Shown here: positions 25,768 to 33,995 of the stretch, one piece after another
Position numbering within the stretch: the stretch's first letter is position 1
How the letters are laid out: every line of letters starts with the position of its first letter
NCBI GenBank assembly: GCA_910579995.1
Contig: CAJTWH010000012.1
Span: 1 to 64,000 of the forward strand
Length of the DNA stretch: 64,000 nt
Reading direction: 5' to 3'
Source of the DNA: an uncultured Muribaculaceae bacterium
GTDB lineage: Bacteria > Bacteroidota > Bacteroidia > Bacteroidales > Muribaculaceae
Made by a program: the position numbers and the translations under genes
Notes under the pieces: generated by a model
What the model was told of the DNA's origin: nothing
Seen by the model: only the letters and a program-made list of their open reading frames with translations
The model's database searches: none

Positions 25768-26436
25768 TCAGAGCGAGAGGAGCTGCTTGCGCTCGCAGCG
25801 GAGCACGCGGCCGGGGAAGGTGCGCGTGAAAGCGAGGTTGTGGGTGGCCACTATCACAGCGGTCCCACCTGTGGCTATCTCGTGGAGATGAGCCATGATC
25901 TGCGTGCCCGTGTCGGGGTCGAGGTTGCCCGTGGGCTCGTCGGCGAGGATGAGGCCGGGCTTGTTGAGCAAGGCGCGCGCTATGGCTATGCGCTGCTGCT
26001 CGCCGCCGCTGAGCTGATGGGGCATTTTGAATGCCTTGGTCTGCATTCCTACCTGCCTGAGTACTTCGTCGATACGCAGGTCGCGCTCTTCTTTGTCGCG
26101 CCAACCGGTGGCGGCGAGAACAAAATCGAGGTTTGCCCATGCCGTGCGGTCGGTGAGAAGCTGAAAGTCCTGAAAGACAATGCCTATGCGGCGGCGCAGA
26201 TATGGTATGTCGGAGCGGCGGAGAGCGCGCAGGTCATAGTCGAGTACCCGAGCCTCGCCTTTGCCCACCGGCACTTCGCCGTAGACCGTCTTGAGCAGCG
26301 AGGTCTTGCCCGAGCCCACGCGTCCGAGCAGATATACAAACTCGCCGGCGTCGACCTGCCAGTCAACGTCTTTGAGAGCGACATGCTCGTCGCGCAGCAC
26401 CTCTACGCCTTTGTATTCTATCAAGCGCTCCGCCAT
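25768..26436 (-). CDS. ftsE: FtsE-like ABC transporter ATP-binding protein
   Basis: The 222-aa ATPase shows Walker A GRVGSGKTS, a Q-loop in IVFQDFQLL, the signature LSGGEQQR, Walker B LILADEPTG and the H-loop ATHN. The length and FQLLTDRTAWAN segment fit FtsE, which with FtsX couples septal peptidoglycan hydrolysis to division. No ftsX is in this window. The gene follows a Na/Pi transporter gene directly. An upstream GTG at 26442 would overlap that gene by four bases and is the alternative start. Confidence 0.85.
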   Translation of the reverse strand: MAERLIEYKGVEVLRDEHVALKDVDWQVDAGEFVYLLGRVGSGKTSLLKTVYGEVPVGKGEARVLDYDLRALRRSDIPYLRRRIGIVFQDFQLLTDRTAWANLDFVLAATGWRDKEERDLRIDEVLRQVGMQTKAFKMPHQLSGGEQQRIAIARALLNKPGLILADEPTGNLDPDTGTQIMAHLHEIATGGTAVIVATHNLAFTRTFPGRVLRCERKQLLSL

Positions 26437-26438
26437 CG

Positions 26439-28259
26439 TCACTTGGGCTGTTTGCCGAAATTATCGCGCAGGGTATCGATTACGTTTATGATATAGTCAC
26501 CGGTGCGCTCAAGGTCGCCGATGATATCCATGTAGTAGATACCGGCCTGATATTCATAGTGTTTGTTGTTGATATTCTCAACGTTGCTGCCGCGCAGGGC
26601 ATTGCGGAAGTTGTTGATCTCGCGCTCTTTGTTGTAGCTGTCGAGGAGCGACTTGGCGCTGACGTTCTCGATATTGTCGAGCTGCTTGGTCATCATAGCC
26701 ATGGCGTCTTTTACATAGACATACATGGCGTCGATGTTCTTGTAGATTTCCTCGTTGAATTCCACGCCGCTCTGTATCTTGCGGTTGAGAATCTTGCCTA
26801 TGCCCAGACAGCTGTCGGCAATACTCTCTATCTCACTGATAATGTTGAGCATGGCCGCGATTTTGAGTTTACCCTCATTAGAGAGGCGACCCTCGGCGCA
26901 GCGGTTGAGATAGTGGGCGATCTCAAGCTCCATACGGTCGGAGATATCCTCGTATTTCTCTACGCGCGAGAGCAGTGTATTGTATTCCTCGCTCTTCTCC
27001 TTTGTATGGATAAGGGTCTGTGCCATGCTTATCATGCGCCCTACCCTGTCGGCATACACGGCAATTTCTTTCTCGGCCTGAGCGATGTTGAGCTCGGCAG
27101 CTGAGAGCATACCGCCGGAGATGAACTTGAGGGTGAACTCCTCGTCGTCGCGGTTCTTGGCGGGTACAAGCCATTCAACAATCTTCACATATACGCCTGT
27201 GAGCCAGATCATCACCAGCACATTGACGATATTGAAAGTGGTATGGAAAATCGAAAGGCCGAACGATACGCTCATCTGCATGGTGGCGATGTTCTTGAGG
27301 GCGTCGTGGCCGGCAGGGAGCGAATTGTCGAAGAGGTGGTTGTATATCTCGGGCGAGGTGGCCTCGAGGTTGGTCACATAGCGGTAGAGCGCGTTGGGGT
27401 CGCCCTGCCCTATGGCCTCGGTGAGCCATGAGTTGAAATCGGCGAAGGGGATGAAGACGCACAGACACCATATCGTGCCGAGGAGGTTGAAGAGCAAATG
27501 CCCCATCGAGGCGCGCTTGGCGGCCACATTACCGCTCAACGACGCAAGGATAGGGGTGACGGTAGTACCGATGTTGCTGCCCAAGACGAGGGCGCAGGCG
27601 AGGTCGAATGTTATCCAGCCCTTGCTGCACATGATAAGCACGATGGCGAATGTGGCTGCCGACGATTGGATAATCATGGTGAGAATCACGCCCACAAGGC
27701 AGAATATCAGCACCGAGCGCACGCCCAGCGAGGCATATTGCCGCAGGTAGGCAAACATCTCGGGATTGCTCTGAAGGTCGGGTACGTAGGCACTGATCAT
27801 ATCCAAGCCCATGAAAAGGAAAGAGAAGCCGATGAGAAACTCGCCGATGTTCTTTGTCTTGCTCTTGTTCATAAGCAGAAGCACTACAGCCAAGGCGATG
27901 ATAGGCAGCACAAAGGCCGAAATGCTTACTTTAAAACCGAAGAGGGCGATAATCCACGCAGTGAAAGTAGTGCCGACATTGGCGCCGAAAATCACGGCCA
28001 TCGACTGAGCCAGCGACATAAGGCCGGCGTTTACAAAACTTACCACCATCACCGTCGAGGCCGACGAACTTTGAATCAGCGCCGTGATGGCACATCCGGT
28101 GAGCAGACCGGCGAAGCGGTTGCGGGTCATTGCAGAGAGAATGTTGCGCAGGCGGTCGCCGGCGGCTTTCTGGAGCCCCTCGCTCATCACTTTCATACCG
28201 TAGAGGAAGAGTCCTACGGCGCCGAGGAGACATAAAAAGTCAAGTATGCTATAGTCCAT
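26439..28259 (-). CDS. Na/Pi cotransporter family protein with PhoU-like tail
   Basis: The 606-aa protein has about eight to nine membrane segments in the first ~375 residues and two inverted QSS repeats (ALIQSSSAST and IIQSSAATF), the hallmark of the NptA/PiT-II fold that couples sodium and phosphate. The C-terminal ~200 residues are helical and charged, as in PhoU-like domains. It probably imports or exports phosphate at the inner membrane. It has a clear promoter and is followed by ftsE with at most a 4-base overlap. Confidence 0.88.
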   Translation of the reverse strand: MDYSILDFLCLLGAVGLFLYGMKVMSEGLQKAAGDRLRNILSAMTRNRFAGLLTGCAITALIQSSSASTVMVVSFVNAGLMSLAQSMAVIFGANVGTTFTAWIIALFGFKVSISAFVLPIIALAVVLLLMNKSKTKNIGEFLIGFSFLFMGLDMISAYVPDLQSNPEMFAYLRQYASLGVRSVLIFCLVGVILTMIIQSSAATFAIVLIMCSKGWITFDLACALVLGSNIGTTVTPILASLSGNVAAKRASMGHLLFNLLGTIWCLCVFIPFADFNSWLTEAIGQGDPNALYRYVTNLEATSPEIYNHLFDNSLPAGHDALKNIATMQMSVSFGLSIFHTTFNIVNVLVMIWLTGVYVKIVEWLVPAKNRDDEEFTLKFISGGMLSAAELNIAQAEKEIAVYADRVGRMISMAQTLIHTKEKSEEYNTLLSRVEKYEDISDRMELEIAHYLNRCAEGRLSNEGKLKIAAMLNIISEIESIADSCLGIGKILNRKIQSGVEFNEEIYKNIDAMYVYVKDAMAMMTKQLDNIENVSAKSLLDSYNKEREINNFRNALRGSNVENINNKHYEYQAGIYYMDIIGDLERTGDYIINVIDTLRDNFGKQPK

Positions 28260-28305
28260 TTATGTGGATAGGATAATCGGAGAGGCATCGGGCCTTTTCC
28301 GTCCG

Positions 28306-28337
28306 CAAAAATAAGAAAAATTTTTATTCGCTGCAAA
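28306..28337 (-). promoter_or_regulatory. Promoter of the Na/Pi cotransporter gene
   Basis: Minus strand TTTG (28337-28334), a 20-base spacer, and TATTTTTG (28313-28306). Confidence 0.65.
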
Positions 28338-28346
28338 AAAACTATA

Positions 28347-28378
28347 TTTGCATGCACGCTGTTTTTTATGTACTTTTG
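28347..28378 (+). promoter_or_regulatory. Promoter of the SIMPL gene
   Basis: TTTG at 28347-28350, a 20-base spacer, and TACTTTTG at 28371-28378. It lies inside the longest possible reading frame and therefore fixes the start at 28404. Confidence 0.65.
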
Positions 28379-28403
28379 TGATACAAAAAAACATACAACC
28401 CCA

Positions 28404-29108
28404 ATGAAACCATCCTTGATTATCTCATCGGCAATAATTGCCTTGGGCATTGTCATCCTCGGCTTTGCCCTCAAGAGCGGTATCGACCGCTTCTCCGACC
28501 GCGACCGCGTGGTCACTGTCCGAGGCCTTTGTGAAAAAGAAGTGCAGGCCAACAAAGTGACATGGCCTATCGTCACCAAAGAAGTCGGCAACGACCTCAC
28601 GGCCATCTATCCCAAGATCGAAGCCAACAACAAGGCCATCCTCGCTTTCCTGACATCAAACGGCCTCGACGCCTCTGAAATCACCATAAACTCTCCGCAG
28701 GTATTCGACCAAGCAGCCGAGCGCTACGGCAACCAGAACGTGATGTACCGCTATCAGGTGACAAATGTAGTGGTGGTGACAAGCGACAAAGTAGAACAGG
28801 TGCGCGCCCTAATCAACAAGCAGGCCGACCTGCTCCGTCAGGGCATAGCCGTAGTGGCCGGCGATTATAATTACCAGACCTCATACGAGTATACCGACCT
28901 CAACAGTATCAAGCCCGAGATGATCGCCGAGGCCACGGCAAACGCCCGCGAGGCCGCCGACAAATTCGCACAGGACAGCCACAGCAAGCTCGGCAAGATC
29001 AAGACTGCCTCGCAGGGCCAGTTCTCGATCAACGACCGAGACCAATATACTCCTCAGGTCAAGACCGTAAGGGTGGTGACCTACATCACTTATTATCTCG
29101 AAGACTGA
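28404..29108 (+). CDS. SIMPL-domain (DUF541) protein
   Basis: A 234-aa protein with an N-terminal membrane anchor or uncleaved signal (about 4-26) and a SIMPL/DUF541 domain (about 35-230), recognised by the VVTVRGLCEKEVQANKV start, the TVR..TYITYYL end and alternating strands and helices. Family members are periplasmic and of uncertain function, often linked to oxidative or envelope stress. The ATG at 28404 is supported by the promoter just upstream. The 3' end overlaps the convergent phosphatase gene by 23 bases. Confidence 0.82.
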   Translation: MKPSLIISSAIIALGIVILGFALKSGIDRFSDRDRVVTVRGLCEKEVQANKVTWPIVTKEVGNDLTAIYPKIEANNKAILAFLTSNGLDASEITINSPQVFDQAAERYGNQNVMYRYQVTNVVVVTSDKVEQVRALINKQADLLRQGIAVVAGDYNYQTSYEYTDLNSIKPEMIAEATANAREAADKFAQDSHSKLGKIKTASQGQFSINDRDQYTPQVKTVRVVTYITYYLED

Positions 29109-29613
29109 TATCGGCGAGGTTGGCGCAGGCGTTCTCAAGAAGGTCAAGCACCAGCTCAAAGCCTTCGGCACCCTCATAATAGGGGTCGGGAATATGATCA
29201 TACCGCGTGGCCATGGTGATGAAATCCGCCATGGCCATTATTTTGTCGTCGTCGGCGACAGTGCGGGCCAAGGCGCGGAGATTACGCTCATTGTCGGCGT
29301 CCATAGGCACTATGATATCGAACTCGTCGAAATCGCCCACGCTCACCTGACGGCAATGATGGTCAAGATTATAGCCCCGCCTTATGGCATGCACGCGCAT
29401 GCGCTTGTCGGGCAACTGGCCGATGTGCCAACGCCCCGTGCCGGCAGAGTCGATATGCCAGCGGTCGCTCTCGCCACGGGCGGCAACTATAGATTTCAGC
29501 ACCCCCTCGGCAGCCGGAGAGCGGCATATATTACCGAGGCACACGAATAATACACTTATCTTGTCTTTGCCGGCTACAAGGCGGCGGGCACGCTCTACTG
29601 TCGATTGATTCAT
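29086..29613 (-). CDS. Low-molecular-weight protein tyrosine phosphatase
   Basis: A 175-aa phosphatase. The P-loop C25-L-G-N-I-C-R31-S is the CX5R catalytic motif and DPYY carries the general acid aspartate. These enzymes dephosphorylate tyrosine kinases of capsule or exopolysaccharide systems or small substrates; no BY-kinase gene is adjacent. The ATG at 29613 is used, since the upstream option is a TTG at 29640. A strong terminator at 29647-29680 separates it from the acid-resistance operon. Confidence 0.92.
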   Translation of the reverse strand: MNQSTVERARRLVAGKDKISVLFVCLGNICRSPAAEGVLKSIVAARGESDRWHIDSAGTGRWHIGQLPDKRMRVHAIRRGYNLDHHCRQVSVGDFDEFDIIVPMDADNERNLRALARTVADDDKIMAMADFITMATRYDHIPDPYYEGAEGFELVLDLLENACANLADISLRDNK

Positions 29614-29646
29614 AGCGCGAAGTTCGTGATTTTTTTGCAATATACA

Positions 29647-29680
29647 AAATCCGGGAGCCGGGTAGCCGGCTTCCGGATTT
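29647..29680 (-). terminator. Terminator of the gadC transcript
   Basis: A 15-bp stem (AAATCCGG-AGCCGG arms, one G-T pair) with a 4-base loop, ending in TTTTG on the minus strand, 23 bases after the gadC stop. Confidence 0.75.
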
Positions 29681-29703
29681 GATGTATGTTAGAGTGTGGA
29701 GAC

Positions 29704-31251
29704 TTATTCAGATTCTTTCTGCTCGGCCTCGAATTGCTCTTTGGCCTGCTGGAGAAGCTGCTGCGACTTGGCGTCTTTCTGCCAGTGGAAAGGCACGAAA
29801 TCGCTCTTCGGATTCACCCATGAAGCCTTGCGGCAAGCAAGGATTATGAAGGGGAGCACGGTAAAGAGTATCACGCCGCCGAAGAGCACCGAATACCATA
29901 CCGTGGTCGAGCCCATCGATATCTGGCTCGGGGGGAAGAAGCTGAGCACGAATGCAAGAAGCGAGCCGAGGAAACCGACACCGGCCACTAAGAGAAGCAG
30001 ACCGTTGCCGCGGCGACCGATACGGAAGGGACGGTCGGCGTCTTTCATCGAGTAGCGCAGTTTGATTACCGACAGGAACATCAGCAGATAGGCGATCAGA
30101 TAAAGCAGCACTGTGAGCTGCGAGAGTATCTGATAGAAGCTCTGAACAGTAGGCATTACCACAAAAAGCAGTGAAAGGCACGTAACGGCTATACCCTGCA
30201 CGATAAGGATGTTTTTCTGCACGCCTGCCTTGTTGGTTTTCTGGAAGAAGGGAGGCAGATAACCGGCCTGACCTACTGCGAGAATACCTTTCGAGGGGCC
30301 TGCCACCCATGTGAGCACACCGGCAAGCACGCCGAAAGCGAGGGCGATGGCAATCACGGGGGTGAACCAGTTCATGTGGAAGGCTTTGAAATAGTTGTCG
30401 AAGCCTACAAGAAGGCTCTGCACAAGGTTGATATCCTTGGCAGGGATGATTACTCCGAGGGCGTAGGTGCCGAGCACGAAGATGAGCACGGTGACGAGGG
30501 CGCCGCCGAAGACTGCCTTAGGATAGTTGACGGCCGGGTTGTTGATCTGGCGCACATGCACGCCCGACATTTCCATACCGGCGTAGAAGAGGAATATCGA
30601 CGCCGCGAGGACTACATTGTCGAAGTTGCTGAAATCGGGGAAGAAGTCACCGTGGAAATCCATCTGCGACTGTCCGCCGGTGGCAAGGAATACCACGCCG
30701 CAGACAACGAGTATGATCACCGGGATGATAGTGCCCACGATACCGCCTACTTTCGACACCTTGCCTACCCATCCGAGGCCTTTCATCGATATAAGCGTGG
30801 CTATCCAGTAGATAGCAAGCACTACCGCAAGAGTATAATATCTGTTAGCCGCAAGATGAGAGTCGGCCACATGGTCAAGACCGATGAAGGCCAGCGACAC
30901 GGCGCCGAAGGTCAGCACCGTAGGGAACCATATCGTACTCTCCACCCACTGCAGCCATATACCGAGGAAGCCTGCCTTGCTGCCGAAAGCCTCGCCTATC
31001 CAGCGGAACATACCGCCCTGCTGGTAGGGGAACATCGCCGCAAGCTCGGCTGCCACAAGCGACACAGGGATAAGAAATACCAATGCTGCAAAAAGATAAT
31101 AGAAAGCCGAACTCATGCCATACTCGGCTTCGGCCGGAAGTCCGCGGAGCGACACCACGGCCACGATATTCATGATCATCAGGGTAAAGACCCCGAGTTT
31201 GGCGGCTGATTTCACTTTTCCACCAGCGCCGGTTGGTGTTTTTGTTGCCAT
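29704..31251 (-). CDS. gadC: Glutamate:GABA antiporter GadC
   Basis: A 515-aa APC-family exchanger with about 12 hydrophobic segments, starting with the first helix at 18-36 that contains the glycine/proline break typical of APC (RGLPAEAEYG). It imports glutamate and exports GABA produced by GadB, removing cytoplasmic protons. A hydrophilic C-terminal tail of ~35 residues (NPKSDFVPFHWQ onward) sits where the pH-sensing C-plug of E. coli GadC lies, though the sequence differs. It is the last gene of the locus and ends at a strong terminator. Confidence 0.9.
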   Translation of the reverse strand: MATKTPTGAGGKVKSAAKLGVFTLMIMNIVAVVSLRGLPAEAEYGMSSAFYYLFAALVFLIPVSLVAAELAAMFPYQQGGMFRWIGEAFGSKAGFLGIWLQWVESTIWFPTVLTFGAVSLAFIGLDHVADSHLAANRYYTLAVVLAIYWIATLISMKGLGWVGKVSKVGGIVGTIIPVIILVVCGVVFLATGGQSQMDFHGDFFPDFSNFDNVVLAASIFLFYAGMEMSGVHVRQINNPAVNYPKAVFGGALVTVLIFVLGTYALGVIIPAKDINLVQSLLVGFDNYFKAFHMNWFTPVIAIALAFGVLAGVLTWVAGPSKGILAVGQAGYLPPFFQKTNKAGVQKNILIVQGIAVTCLSLLFVVMPTVQSFYQILSQLTVLLYLIAYLLMFLSVIKLRYSMKDADRPFRIGRRGNGLLLLVAGVGFLGSLLAFVLSFFPPSQISMGSTTVWYSVLFGGVILFTVLPFIILACRKASWVNPKSDFVPFHWQKDAKSQQLLQQAKEQFEAEQKESE

Positions 31252-31272
31252 TATGGTGAATTTTATATTTTA

Positions 31273-31350
31273 GTTTGGTGGTTGGTCGGTAGTGGGCAGC
31301 GAGTTAGTTTTTGCTAATCTACCACCCTCTGCCTACAACCCACAAACCGT
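31273..31350. repeat. Dispersed intergenic element, short subtype, copy B
   Basis: Arms of GTTTGGTGGTTGG and CCCACAAAC type flank the core AGTTAGTTTTTGCTAATC shared with copy A (19404-19480). The GTGGGCAGCGA segment is also shared with copy C. It occupies nearly the whole gap between glsA and gadC. Confidence 0.55.
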
Positions 31351-31354
31351 ATGT

Positions 31355-32320
31355 TTACTTTACTACAGTCACATTGTCGCCGTTCATTATGCCGATACCG
31401 AGAGTCTGCATGAATTTGAGCAGAGCGGCCTGAGCCTTGACGGAGTTGCCGGCGGCGTCGAGAGGAGGAGCGAAAGCAGCCACGCCAAGCACGCCGGGCA
31501 TAACGCCGAGCACACCGCCGCCTACACCGCTCTTGGCCGGCAGCCCTGATGTATAGAGCCAGTCGCCTGAGTGCTGATAGAAGCCTACGGTGGCTATCAG
31601 CGTGGTGATTTTCGGGGCTATGGTGCTGTCGAATACCTGTTTGCCCGTCAGAGGATTATGACCTCCGAATGCAATGGTGGCACCCATGGCGGCCATCTGC
31701 GAGCAGGTGATACCGAGCGAGCACTGGCGCGTGTAGAGGTCGAGGCTCATGGTGGGGTCGTCGTAGATACGGTTGTAATTCTTGAGCAGCCAAGTTATGG
31801 CGCGGTTGTTGAAGTTGGTGTCGCTCTCGCTCTTGTAGAGCTCGTCGATAAGCACAGTGGGCGAGCCGCAGAGGTCGGCTATATTTTCGGTTATCGCCTG
31901 CCATTTGGCAGCGCTGTTGCCCTTGGGGTCGATCATCGAGCATGCCGATATGGCGCCGGCATTTACAAGGGGCGTCGACGGATGGTCGTTTTCGAGAAGG
32001 ATGGCGAATATCGAGTTGAAAGGCAGGCCGGTAGCGTCCGCACCGATTTTTTCGAGCACTCCCTCGGGAGTATGCTGGCGCATGGCGAGGATAGCCGTAG
32101 GCACTTTCGACACCGACTCTATGCCGAACCGGTAATCCGTATCGCCGAAATTATATGCCGTGCCGTCGGCAAGGACGACACTCATGCCGAATAGCGAGGA
32201 GTCGATATTGGCAAGATAGGGAATATAGTCGGCATTGTGTCCGCCGCTCACCTTTGAGGCATAATCATACGCCTCTTGTGCCGCAGCCTCTATCTGTGAA
32301 TGACTTATTGTCTTGTTCAT
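31355..32320 (-). CDS. glsA: Glutaminase A
   Basis: GlsA hydrolyses glutamine to glutamate and ammonia, both useful in acid: ammonia takes up a proton and glutamate feeds GadB. The 321-aa protein has the serine-beta-lactamase-like glutaminase fold, with catalytic SxxK (SVSK), an N-rich PLVNAGAISACSM segment and the GLPAKSGVGGGV loop near the C-terminus. The ATG at 32320 is chosen over 32398 because the longer form would begin inside the terminator hairpin upstream. It lies between gadB and gadC. Confidence 0.93.
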   Translation of the reverse strand: MNKTISHSQIEAAAQEAYDYASKVSGGHNADYIPYLANIDSSLFGMSVVLADGTAYNFGDTDYRFGIESVSKVPTAILAMRQHTPEGVLEKIGADATGLPFNSIFAILLENDHPSTPLVNAGAISACSMIDPKGNSAAKWQAITENIADLCGSPTVLIDELYKSESDTNFNNRAITWLLKNYNRIYDDPTMSLDLYTRQCSLGITCSQMAAMGATIAFGGHNPLTGKQVFDSTIAPKITTLIATVGFYQHSGDWLYTSGLPAKSGVGGGVLGVMPGVLGVAAFAPPLDAAGNSVKAQAALLKFMQTLGIGIMNGDNVTVVK

Positions 32321-32351
32321 AGTGAATAAACGTGGAGAGATTAAAGAAAAA

Positions 32352-32396
32352 GCCGGTCGACTCCCGCGCTCGCACGGGGATTGGAAGTCGACCGGC
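32352..32396 (-). terminator. Terminator between gadB and glsA
   Basis: GCCGGTCGACT and AGTCGACCGGC form a perfect 11-bp stem with an inner CCCG/CGGG stem. On the minus strand it is followed by TTTTTC. It would lower glsA-gadC expression relative to gadB unless read through. Confidence 0.7.
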
Positions 32397-32435
32397 AATT
32401 TATGTTGCTTTGTTTATGTTAACCACAAACTTGAA

Positions 32436-33875
32436 TCACTTACCGGTATGGTTGAAGCATTTGGCCTTGAGGGGAAGATTCTTCTCCATGGCGATACGTG
32501 TGGTGGTGGGGTATTCGAGCTGATTGAGTTCGTTGACAGCGAAGCGGATGTCGGCCAGCAACTGGTCGGCCATGTCGCGGCTGAAGCCCTGCTTGCAAAG
32601 CACACGCATTACAACCATGGTCTCGATAGAGGCCGGCATTGCGTAGGCAGGCACCATCCAACCCTTCTGGGCGAGTTTGTCCTGAAGGTCGTAGAGTGTC
32701 CACTTGGCTGTAGCCTGATATTCAGGTCTCATCAGCCATACAAAGATAGGATTGGGAAGCTCTACATTTGCGTAAGGCTGGAACTCGGGCATGGCGGCTA
32801 CCTGCTCCTTGAGGTATTTGGCCACCTGCAGAGAGTTGTACTGAATATTCTTGTAGCCTTCGAAGCCCAAGCGGATAAACTGATAGTACTGACCGAGAAT
32901 CTGGGCTGCGGGTCGAGAGTAGTTAAGACCTACCTGAGTGACTTCGGCGCCGAGATAATCGACGGTAAACGACATGTCATCGGGCAAGTATTTCTTGTCT
33001 TTCCATACTACCCAACCGAGGCCGGGGTATACAAGACCGAATTTATGGCCTGAGGTAGAGATCGAGAGCACCCATTTGAGGCGGAAGTCCCACTTGCGGT
33101 CAGGATCAAGGAACGGCAGGATGAAGCCACCGCTGGCGGCGTCGATATGAATGCACACCTCGTTGCCGGTGGCGGCATTATATTTGTCGAGGGCGGCGTC
33201 GAGAGCTTCTACATCGTCGTTGAGGCCGGTCCATGTCACACCTTGGATAGGCACGACGCAGATAGTGTTCTCATCGCACATCTTGATGGCGGTGTCGATG
33301 TCGAGTGTGGGGTGCTCTGTTGTCAGAGGCACAAGGCGCATCTCGATATCCCAGAAGTTACAGAATTTCTCCCATACGACCTGATAACCGGTAGAAATCA
33401 CCAAGTTAGGTTTGTCGTAAGGTTTGCCTGCTTTTTTACGACGGTCTTTCCAGCGTTTGAGCGCTGCAAGGCCACCGAGCATACAAGCTTCTGAAGAGCC
33501 GATGGCGAGGGCGCCGGCCTTCCACTGATTAGTCTCGGGAGTATTCCACAGGTTGGCCATGATGTTGATACATTTCTGGCACATCACGGCTACACGGGGA
33601 TACTCTGTTTCGTCGATATAGTTGACATTGATTGCCTCGTTCATCAGTCGGGTGGCATATTCGTCCATATAGGTGGTGACGAATGTGGCAAGGTTGAGGC
33701 GCGGCTGGGTCTGGGCGAATGTCTCGTCCTTTACCATCTGGTAGGCGATCTCAGGGGTTGTGGAGCCTGCAGGTATTTTTTCTACGGGAGCCGGTTGAAG
33801 CATGGCGTCTGAGCCGAAAACATCGGTCTTTGCATCGCCGTTGCGGAAATTGGGGTCAGTCTTGGGGTCAAGCAT
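32436..33875 (-). CDS. gadB: Glutamate decarboxylase
   Basis: GadB converts glutamate to GABA and CO2 with pyridoxal phosphate, consuming a proton. The 479-aa protein has the family's N-terminal oligomerisation helix, the active-site SISTSGHKFG with K278 forming the Schiff base, and the HIDAASGGF cofactor-aspartate region. The C-terminus ends CFNHTGK; an HT pair is also at the end of E. coli GadB, where the tail closes the active site at neutral pH, so similar pH gating is plausible. It is followed by a terminator and glsA, and preceded by the exchanger gene. Confidence 0.95.
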   Translation of the reverse strand: MLDPKTDPNFRNGDAKTDVFGSDAMLQPAPVEKIPAGSTTPEIAYQMVKDETFAQTQPRLNLATFVTTYMDEYATRLMNEAINVNYIDETEYPRVAVMCQKCINIMANLWNTPETNQWKAGALAIGSSEACMLGGLAALKRWKDRRKKAGKPYDKPNLVISTGYQVVWEKFCNFWDIEMRLVPLTTEHPTLDIDTAIKMCDENTICVVPIQGVTWTGLNDDVEALDAALDKYNAATGNEVCIHIDAASGGFILPFLDPDRKWDFRLKWVLSISTSGHKFGLVYPGLGWVVWKDKKYLPDDMSFTVDYLGAEVTQVGLNYSRPAAQILGQYYQFIRLGFEGYKNIQYNSLQVAKYLKEQVAAMPEFQPYANVELPNPIFVWLMRPEYQATAKWTLYDLQDKLAQKGWMVPAYAMPASIETMVVMRVLCKQGFSRDMADQLLADIRFAVNELNQLEYPTTTRIAMEKNLPLKAKCFNHTGK

Positions 33876-33995
33876 CTTGAATGTTGTTTTATGAGTTTAT
33901 AATATGAAAGTCGTTTTGCCGGCTCTCGTTGTTTTTAAGTTTCAATAATAACAACGCCGCCCGCCGACAAAGGTTCAGCAGGCGACGCATTTTTT

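Noticed and set aside
33876..33995. Terminator between the exchanger gene and gadB
   Set aside because: A 7-bp stem with one G-T pair is possible (CGCCTGC against GCGGGCG on the minus strand), but no T-run follows directly, so I did not list it as a terminator.
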